Of a stretch of DNA of 37,962 bases, positions 31,639 through 37,962 are shown piece by piece. The position numbers and the translations under genes were made by a program. How positions within the stretch are numbered: the stretch's first letter is position 1; each line of letters opens with the position of its first letter. The DNA comes from a virus: the IMG/VR virus record IMGVR_UViG_3300048778_000051, positions 1 through 37,962 of that record. The stretch is one strand, 5' to 3'. The notes beneath the pieces were generated by a model, which saw only the letters and a program-made list of their open reading frames with translations, had not been told where the DNA came from and did not search any database.

Positions 31639-34600
31639 ATGTTTAATAATAACCGTCTCAATCCAGATGATGCAAATGTTAGTCCTATAGCTGTAGGGGC
31701 TGCAACTGCTTCGGTGGTAGGGGCGGTTTCTTTTGCTCATAAAAGCCTACTAAACTATAGTCCTACTTATGCTAAGAATTTATATAACTTCACAGAGAAC
31801 CTAGAAAATAAGTCTCCTGGTTTTATATTTAAGACCGCTAGCTTGTCAGAAATGGCATCTGCTCATATAGTCAGCAGTGTCCATATTCCTCATGAAAACT
31901 TATTTGTAAATAGCCATACAACTCCGTTAGCTGAACATTTAAAAAGACTTATTGGTACAGATGTCAATTTAGCCCAAGCCGGTGGGTTGACATTCAATAA
32001 GTTAGACAAAACTGGCTATCTAAGTTTATCTACAGATCCCTCAGTAAAGGTTAAGTTCTACAAAGAAGGAAGGTTAGGAACTTCTTCGGTTAGGTATGGT
32101 GCACCCATATCTACCGAACCATATGAGTTTGTACATACAGATAATCCACTTAAAGATCTTTGGTCCAACTTCCAAGCTTTAAGGAGCGGCCAAAAGCCAA
32201 AAGGACTTGGTACCTCATTTAAGGTACAGGGATTAGTAGGACAAGAAGGAGAGGTAGGTTATAGATCTATCTCCATGCTTCCAGTCCTAGCTGAAAGAGA
32301 TGGGAAGCCTTTCTCTAACTTCATTACTAAGTTCCATAGAATAGCTTTTGGGTTAGTCGAACGACCCCAACAGAACCTATTCGCTGAATTTGGAATAGGA
32401 GTTAAGGCCGGAAGCTATAACAAAATACTCCATATACCATTCCTGGAAAAGAATGGCAGGGGAATAATTAATGAACTGCTAAGTAAGCGAGTTCTCCCAG
32501 CTTATTTAATAGCAGGAGTAGCACTTCCATACCTAGACTATAAACTTCATCATCTGCCTTCCAATACAGCTGTAAATGCATTCCAGTCAGTCACTTTAGC
32601 CCGTGCCAAAGCAACTGACGAAACTCCAGGCCTAAGAAGCATAACAGACACTTATGCAAGGGTCATTCCTGGGCCTCAGTACGGCCCTGTAGCACTTCCT
32701 CTAGGTGGAATGGTAGCTGGGGCCCTTATTCATTATGGGAACGTCCTACGAGACAAATACCCCCATCAGATGGCTAGGGAAGCTGCCTTTAGGATATTTG
32801 CCAAAGGAAGGGATGTAGAGCATGGTATAGCCAAAGCTGATGCTACCTTCCTAAAGATATTTAATAAAGCGTCGCCAGTAGCAAAGGGACTTGTAGCTGG
32901 CTTGGCTTTAATGATTCCTTTCATTCCAGGAATGGTTGGATCTCGCAAGTCTGAAGGGGAACTTCAAGACATCTATTCTGGGAATGAGCCAGTACCTATC
33001 CATACTGGCCGCTGGTGGGACATGGGAATTACCCCATTCTCAGGATCTACTATAAAAGAATGGAGACCACACTGGTCTGTTCTATGGAAGGCCCAAGCAG
33101 AGAAAGCTTCTATTTATGGAAGTGAAGAAGCTTATTGGGCCCACCATCCTTTAGTTTCTCCAGTAACAGCCTTTAAAGATCCATACTGGCTCGAAAAACA
33201 GAACTATGAAGACAGGCCTTATCCAGTAACATCTCCAGCATTTTCTAATGTACCTATAATCGGACCATTCCTAGCTGCCACTATTGGTAAACTAGTTAAG
33301 CCAGTACGTAGAATGCATACTGATGAATGGGACGGAAAATCCGACTATAACCTATATTCATCTCTACTAGAGCCTAGGGGTGGGGCAGTAGACTCTCCAT
33401 TTGAAAGAGATATCTCGGTTCAGTTAGCTGAAAGAGGATATAAATCAAGCCCACAAACCCCCATAGGGAACTATAGGGCTGACTTTACCCTCGAAGGAAA
33501 TGGACATAAGGTAGTTCTAGAAGCTGACAGCACTACTTATCATGGAAAGTGGAATGCTGCTGCAGATGCTAAAAGACAAGCTGAAATAGAAGCTGCTGGT
33601 TGGGATGTAATTAGAGTAAAGAGTAAATCTTTCTTCTCTGATTCCTCCGCAGCCATGGCCCCAGTATTCTCCAGATTACAAGCTTTAGGAATAGAACCAG
33701 AAAAGGCTGGTGGTAATATTCAATCTGGCTTAGTTGGATTGGCAAATCCAACTCCCAAAGATGAGTTTGGTCTTAGAGATACTATAGATAGAGAAGCATA
33801 TGCTTTTTCTGATTTCATGGGTCTTCCTGGATTCATTGGACGATCTGTATGGGCTAAGTTATTCCCAGATCAACACAAGGATGTATTCTTACAAAGCTCG
33901 AGACAGATAGATTCTCTGCAAAGAAGATATTATGAAAGAGAACTTGGAGCAGGATATTTCATGTCTCCTGAGGGCAGGTTTGCCGCTTTAGGGTATACAG
34001 AACCTTTAAGAAGATTCATACAGAATGAACAGAACACCCAACAAGCTAATGAAATTCCCAATTCATTAGCTAATGTAGGGTGGATTCCAGGTGCAGATGC
34101 GTATAAGAATTTCAAAAAGGGAGATCCATATTCAGCACTGGAAGATGGATATGCTCGTTTACCAGGCCCTGGGTACGAATCTTTGCATCCAGAGCTTAAA
34201 GGATTAGATCCCAACGATTACCCAGACATTAATAAACTATCTATTCTTTCAGACATAGCTCCATATTCTAGAGAATATCAAGCAGTAAAAGGAAGGGTAG
34301 CAAAGTCAGCTCAGTATAATCCAGATCTAGAAATAGAATATTCTAGAATATTAGATAGAGTTAGACAGACTAAAGATTCTGCTTTAGGAACAACTAATAG
34401 AATATTCTCTGGCCGCACAGATTCTGTTGAAGGTACTATAGATTCTGCGAATCAGTATGGAGTATCAGTTAAGGAATTCCCTGGTCGTACTTTCAAACTA
34501 AGTGGTTTGGGAATGTCTGCAGCAGATATGGCTGCAATATCTATTGGGGAAAACAATAACATAACCAGAGAGGCATTAGATGATGAAGTACAAGGTAAGA

Positions 34601-35913
34601 GACAAGCCCTAGGAAAATATTTACAGGATGCCCTGGCTCCTGGAACTCATGTATCTATCACTGTTCCTCGTGGATCTATAGACAGTGCTGAGGAAATAAA
34701 TGCTGTATTTAGAACAAGTTCTGACAATATAAATGCAGAACTTATAGATAGAGGGTACGCCAGATTCGACAGACGAAACGCAGGACCAGAAGCTAGAGAC
34801 CTTTTTGGAGGAATGACACAGGCGTTTGGGACTATAGGAGAAGAACTCGCATTTACTGGGGATGAAGAAGTATGGAATCCTCTAAGATATGTACCCACGC
34901 CAGCCCATACCAAGTTCTGGCAAAACAAAGATCCACTATCGGACTATCTAGATAAGGAAGTCTATGGATCAAGAATGAGAAGGTGGGATAAGCCACTGCA
35001 TGACTTCTTAATGCCATATGTAAGAGGAGCTGTAAAGAGGGCTACAGGATATGTAGATATTCCCGGAGAGGTGGAAGAGAAAAGAAGTTTAAACACTATT
35101 ACCGATAGTCTTAAGTATTTAAGAAGTAAGATACTTGCTGATAAGGTCCCTGGAGAGAGATCCAAGTATACTAATCAAGGTCTGAGAACATTCGAAGGCG
35201 TGGATTTATTCTCTGAATCTTCATATGTAGCTTCTACGCTTCCCCGCAGAGAAGCAGTATATTTCACTAAGTTTGTAAAAGAAACAGACCCAGAGAAGAG
35301 ACAAACGATCTTAGCTTCTGTTTCCGCTCCCACAGCAGAAGCGTTAGAGGCTCAATGGCTAAAAGCTAAGGCTAATATAGACTTGGCTGAGGGCAAGGAA
35401 ACAGGACCGGTTGGTCAAGACGGCCGAATCCTAACTAAAGAAGGACTAGAAGCCTATAAGAATGCCAACACAAAACTTAATTATGGAGACTTTTCTAGAA
35501 GCGTAGAAATAGCTAAAGCTTTCACAGATAAGAATTATAATATCCCAGACATGAATTCTGATGTCTTTTCTCCAAATTTAGACTATGAAGATGTTAAACT
35601 AAAGATATTACAGTTAGAAGGTTATGACGCAAAGGACTTTAATATCTTCGATGATAGATCTAATACTCTTTGGAGAAAGCCTTATATAGATGGAGCAGTT
35701 AGAGAATTGACGGCAGGAACCAATAGAACTTTGGAAGCCAACAGACAGATTATAGAAAGTATGCTACTTGCTTCAAATAATAGAGATCCTAAAGTAACTA
35801 TGACATCCAGCGTTAGCAGGACGTCTTCAGGAAATACTAAGGTTGATATAGAAAGAGATGACCACGATAATCTCATCCAAAACATGAGACGGAACCCTGA
35901 AATGTACAATTAG
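31639..35913 (+). CDS. Giant protein with DUF559/Vsr-like nuclease and SNase-like domains
   Basis: This 1424-aa protein occupies the place where a tape-measure gene is expected. The N-terminal 580 residues are unknown, with two hydrophobic Gly/Ala/Pro-rich stretches (about 355-370 and 410-435) that could touch membranes. At about 580-675 there is a DUF559/MTES_1575 (Vsr-like PD-(D/E)xK) nuclease pattern: SPFERD (E589), YRADF (D615), VVLEAD (E628, D630), a Tyr-His (H635), DAKRQAEIEAAGWDVIRV (W655, R659). At about 925-1043 the sequence follows the SNase fold but lacks the expected catalytic Arg/Glu/Asp set. The C-terminal 380 residues are charged and helical. It may be injected with, or act on, DNA; whether it also acts as tape measure is open. 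Confidence 0.75.
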   Translation: MFNNNRLNPDDANVSPIAVGAATASVVGAVSFAHKSLLNYSPTYAKNLYNFTENLENKSPGFIFKTASLSEMASAHIVSSVHIPHENLFVNSHTTPLAEHLKRLIGTDVNLAQAGGLTFNKLDKTGYLSLSTDPSVKVKFYKEGRLGTSSVRYGAPISTEPYEFVHTDNPLKDLWSNFQALRSGQKPKGLGTSFKVQGLVGQEGEVGYRSISMLPVLAERDGKPFSNFITKFHRIAFGLVERPQQNLFAEFGIGVKAGSYNKILHIPFLEKNGRGIINELLSKRVLPAYLIAGVALPYLDYKLHHLPSNTAVNAFQSVTLARAKATDETPGLRSITDTYARVIPGPQYGPVALPLGGMVAGALIHYGNVLRDKYPHQMAREAAFRIFAKGRDVEHGIAKADATFLKIFNKASPVAKGLVAGLALMIPFIPGMVGSRKSEGELQDIYSGNEPVPIHTGRWWDMGITPFSGSTIKEWRPHWSVLWKAQAEKASIYGSEEAYWAHHPLVSPVTAFKDPYWLEKQNYEDRPYPVTSPAFSNVPIIGPFLAATIGKLVKPVRRMHTDEWDGKSDYNLYSSLLEPRGGAVDSPFERDISVQLAERGYKSSPQTPIGNYRADFTLEGNGHKVVLEADSTTYHGKWNAAADAKRQAEIEAAGWDVIRVKSKSFFSDSSAAMAPVFSRLQALGIEPEKAGGNIQSGLVGLANPTPKDEFGLRDTIDREAYAFSDFMGLPGFIGRSVWAKLFPDQHKDVFLQSSRQIDSLQRRYYERELGAGYFMSPEGRFAALGYTEPLRRFIQNEQNTQQANEIPNSLANVGWIPGADAYKNFKKGDPYSALEDGYARLPGPGYESLHPELKGLDPNDYPDINKLSILSDIAPYSREYQAVKGRVAKSAQYNPDLEIEYSRILDRVRQTKDSALGTTNRIFSGRTDSVEGTIDSANQYGVSVKEFPGRTFKLSGLGMSAADMAAISIGENNNITREALDDEVQGKRQALGKYLQDALAPGTHVSITVPRGSIDSAEEINAVFRTSSDNINAELIDRGYARFDRRNAGPEARDLFGGMTQAFGTIGEELAFTGDEEVWNPLRYVPTPAHTKFWQNKDPLSDYLDKEVYGSRMRRWDKPLHDFLMPYVRGAVKRATGYVDIPGEVEEKRSLNTITDSLKYLRSKILADKVPGERSKYTNQGLRTFEGVDLFSESSYVASTLPRREAVYFTKFVKETDPEKRQTILASVSAPTAEALEAQWLKAKANIDLAEGKETGPVGQDGRILTKEGLEAYKNANTKLNYGDFSRSVEIAKAFTDKNYNIPDMNSDVFSPNLDYEDVKLKILQLEGYDAKDFNIFDDRSNTLWRKPYIDGAVRELTAGTNRTLEANRQIIESMLLASNNRDPKVTMTSSVSRTSSGNTKVDIERDDHDNLIQNMRRNPEMYN

Positions 35914-35921
35914 GAAAGTTA

Positions 35922-37058
35922 ATGCGACATATCCCAGTTACTCCTCTTGATTTAGACCGCAGATCTGATGAGGCTTTAGAGTTTGAACAGAATCTGCAGA
36001 ATAGAATAGTAAACCAAGATGAGGCAGTAAAAGCTATATCTGAAATATATGAGCAGCACTTAGCGGGTATGCTTCCACCTGCAAGACCTATAGCTAATTT
36101 ACTATTGTTAGGATCTAGTGGTACGGGGAAAACTTTGCTGGCTCAGGCTACTGCTGAGGTATTATACGGCAATCCAGAAGCAATGTTAAAACTAAACTGC
36201 GGGGAATATCAATCTTCTCATGAGATATCAAAACTTATAGGGGCCCCTCCCAGTTATGTAGGTCATGGAGAAAGGAATTCCTCTTCCCAAATTAGTCAAG
36301 AAAAGCTAGATAAATACCATACTGATACTATAAAGATCTCTATTGTTCTATTCGACGAAATAGAAAAGGCATCCCCTGCTTTCCATGATCTTCTATTAGG
36401 AATCCTAGATAAAGGAATTCTTACTACCGGGAAAGGAGATGTTATAGATTTTACTAAGTCTATAATCTTAATGACTTCTAATATTGGTGCTGGAGATATA
36501 GAAAAAGCTAACGGACATGGTATGGGTTTTACTTCTGGCACAATAAATAGAAAGTCAGTAGTAAACTTCGCAAAGAATGCCGCCAAAAAGAAGTTCAGTC
36601 CAGAGTTTATTAATAGATTAGATAAGATGGTTGTATTCAACAACTTAGATAAAGAACAATTAAGAGCAATATTAAAAATAGAATTAAGAAACGTTCAGAG
36701 AAGAATATTCGCTTCTACTCATCACTGTCAGTTTGTACTTACTCTAAATTCAGACGCCGAAGATTTCATAATAAATGATGGCTACGACATTAGATATGGT
36801 GCCCGCCATTTAAGAAGATCACTAGAATTAAACGTAGTTAGTAAAATAGCAAGACTTATTCTCACTGGCCAAATAGAAATGGGCGATGTACTCAACGTTG
36901 CTGTAGAAGAAGGCAAGCTTATATTTTATAAGATTAGCTCAGGGGCAATAATACTTACAGATAACGAAAGTGACTTCTTTAACTTCCTAGAAGAAGAAAA
37001 GACATCTGAAACTTCAATAGAACCAGTGTGTACTGAAAAGCAGCTATCTATTCTCTAA
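35922..37058 (+). CDS. Single-ring ClpB/ClpA-D2-like AAA+ ATPase
   Basis: This 378-aa AAA+ protein matches the D2 module of ClpA/ClpB/ClpC unfoldases: NQDEAV near the start, Walker A GSSGTGKT (64-71), a Tyr pore loop in PPSYVGHGE (109-117), Walker B IVLFDEIEKA (141-150), sensor-1 MTSNIG (184-189), Arg finger FINRLD (R232) and sensor-2 GARHLRR (R295). There is no Clp N-domain and no D1 ring, so it would be a single-ring remodeller. No clear ClpP-binding loop was recognised. It follows the giant nuclease-domain gene by 8 bp and precedes another virion-type gene, suggesting a role in remodelling or loading a virion protein. A small leader GGAAAGTT gives the ribosome site. Confidence 0.85.
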   Translation: MRHIPVTPLDLDRRSDEALEFEQNLQNRIVNQDEAVKAISEIYEQHLAGMLPPARPIANLLLLGSSGTGKTLLAQATAEVLYGNPEAMLKLNCGEYQSSHEISKLIGAPPSYVGHGERNSSSQISQEKLDKYHTDTIKISIVLFDEIEKASPAFHDLLLGILDKGILTTGKGDVIDFTKSIILMTSNIGAGDIEKANGHGMGFTSGTINRKSVVNFAKNAAKKKFSPEFINRLDKMVVFNNLDKEQLRAILKIELRNVQRRIFASTHHCQFVLTLNSDAEDFIINDGYDIRYGARHLRRSLELNVVSKIARLILTGQIEMGDVLNVAVEEGKLIFYKISSGAIILTDNESDFFNFLEEEKTSETSIEPVCTEKQLSIL

Positions 37059-37068
37059 GTAAATCCAA

Positions 37069-37962
37069 ATGCAAATAAACACAGCAGGTAATATATTTAG
37101 GGCCGCACTGCGCAATAAGTCTGCTTTAGCAGCTTCTCTTATTGCGCCTGCCTTACTGTCTAATGATGATCGTGGATATTTCCAAACCGCTGCAGTTACT
37201 ACCCCACTTATATATGCTGGGCAGTATATGTACCACAACTTGAATAGAAGACTTACCGAACCCGTACAAAGAATACGTAATGCAGTATTTAATCCAGTAG
37301 ATATTAGTGTTAATACTAACGGATCTATGCGTCAGTTATTTAAAAATACAAATCTAGCTGACACAAGTCTAGAGAAAGCCCTATCTAAGTATATGGCAGA
37401 TGTACAAGTTAGGGGTCCTGACTTTGATAAAGAGAGAAATACACTATCACACATTATCGAGAAATATTCTACTGCTGGATTAGACGATGATTTAGCAGAA
37501 TTACTGGATCCAGGTACAGCAGGTCACCTAAAAGACTTAGCTAGAACAGCTGGAATAAGAACTCCAGCTGGCCAAAGGTTTTTAAAATTAGATAGACTGC
37601 AGCGTAATTTCGAAGAGCGTGGAGAAGTTGTAGGAAAAGCTTTCCTTAGGGCCGCAGCAGATTCACTTACCCCTTCGGAATTATCACACCCACCAGCGTC
37701 ATATACAGAAGCTGTAAGAGTATTATCCACTAAACCATCTTCTATTACTGAATTCAATAAAGCTATAAATAGTGTATATTCTACTTTTAGCGGAAGAGAT
37801 TCTTTTGTATCTAGTGTAGTTCCTAGCTTGGCTAGAGCTAGATCGTTAAAGGATCCTAGAGGATTTGTCGCTAATCCAATTACAGAAAAGGGACTTAATA
37901 AACCATGGGCCCCTATAGATGCTTTCAACAATAAGAATCGGAGCGTACAATCTACATATGAA
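37069..37962 (+). CDS. Partial gene, membrane-type N-terminus, runs off window
   Basis: An ATG at 37069, 10 bp after the ATPase stop, opens a frame with no stop up to the window end (298 codons), so the 3' part is missing. The N-terminus has hydrophobic Ala-rich segments (SALAASLIAPALLS and VTTPLIYAGQYMY) of possible membrane type, and the rest is charged and helical with Leu, Lys and Asp (LADTSLEKALSKYMADVQVR). An opposite-strand frame at 37524-37931 is a shadow. It resembles other virion-type helical proteins; function unknown. The ribosome site is weak. Confidence 0.65.
   Translation, partial: MQINTAGNIFRAALRNKSALAASLIAPALLSNDDRGYFQTAAVTTPLIYAGQYMYHNLNRRLTEPVQRIRNAVFNPVDISVNTNGSMRQLFKNTNLADTSLEKALSKYMADVQVRGPDFDKERNTLSHIIEKYSTAGLDDDLAELLDPGTAGHLKDLARTAGIRTPAGQRFLKLDRLQRNFEERGEVVGKAFLRAAADSLTPSELSHPPASYTEAVRVLSTKPSSITEFNKAINSVYSTFSGRDSFVSSVVPSLARARSLKDPRGFVANPITEKGLNKPWAPIDAFNNKNRSVQSTYE

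Noticed and set aside
36296-36643. 115-aa minus-strand frame
   Set aside because: Antisense to the core of the AAA+ ATPase whose motifs are unmistakable.
37524-37931. 135-aa minus-strand frame at the right end
   Set aside because: A plus-strand frame open to the window edge, following the operon direction, covers the same bases and is more convincing.
1-37962. CRISPR arrays, tRNA genes, insertion sequences, integrase
   Set aside because: No regularly spaced repeats, cloverleaf-type sequence, inverted-repeat-bounded transposase or recombinase frame was seen by eye. A tRNA scan could still find a divergent one.

Overview
This window is a tailed-phage (or prophage/metagenomic phage) genome segment: AT-rich, densely packed, with every convincing gene on the + strand. 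It holds an almost complete virion-morphogenesis module of a large contractile-tailed phage (myovirus morphology): terminase, portal, prohead protease/scaffold, major capsid protein, neck proteins, tail sheath and tail-tube-type proteins. Host genes, rRNA, tRNA, IS elements, integrase and CRISPR arrays were not seen. The host cannot be read from the sequence; the lambda-R-type (GH104) lysozyme fits a Gram-negative host, but this is weak evidence.

Layout. 1-236: AT-rich intergenic region with short repeats, a palindrome and a sigma70-like promoter. 237-5584: small, mostly unknown proteins (several look like tandem paralogues), a Cys-rich protein that could be the small terminase subunit, and a calcineurin-type metallophosphoesterase. 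5587-9058: an HExxH putative metallopeptidase, four Gly/Ala-rich or membrane-type proteins and a beta-rich small protein. 9062-20351: head module - large terminase, two unknowns, portal, a hidden 58-aa gene overlapping the portal 3' end, a protease-scaffold fusion, a highly expressed probable capsid-associated protein, a small zinc protein and the major capsid protein. 20453-23743: unknown head protein, Ig-like protein, GH104 lysozyme, small membrane proteins and a fibre-like protein, i.e. a lysis-like cassette embedded in the structural operon. 23743-31627: neck proteins, tail sheath, three successive tube-like proteins and two putative tail-assembly chaperones. 31639-37962: a 1424-aa protein carrying a DUF559/Vsr-like nuclease domain and a degenerate SNase-like domain, a single-ring ClpB-D2-like AAA+ ATPase, and a gene cut by the window end.

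Regulation. Genes are separated by a few bases or overlap (ATGA, TAATG, TAGTG), which implies long polycistronic transcripts and translational coupling. Clear hairpins occur only after the probable capsid-associated protein, the major capsid protein, the sheath and the first tube protein. These same genes visibly use more CGT/CTG/GGC-type codons than their AGA/ATA/TTA-rich neighbours, consistent with separate high-level expression. A TATACTA-like motif recurs in several of the few real intergenic gaps and may be a phage promoter element.

The most unusual part is 31639-37058: where a tape-measure gene is expected there is instead a giant protein with nuclease-type domains, followed directly by a Clp-type unfoldase-like ATPase. 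All functional statements are read from the translated sequence by eye; no database search was run.
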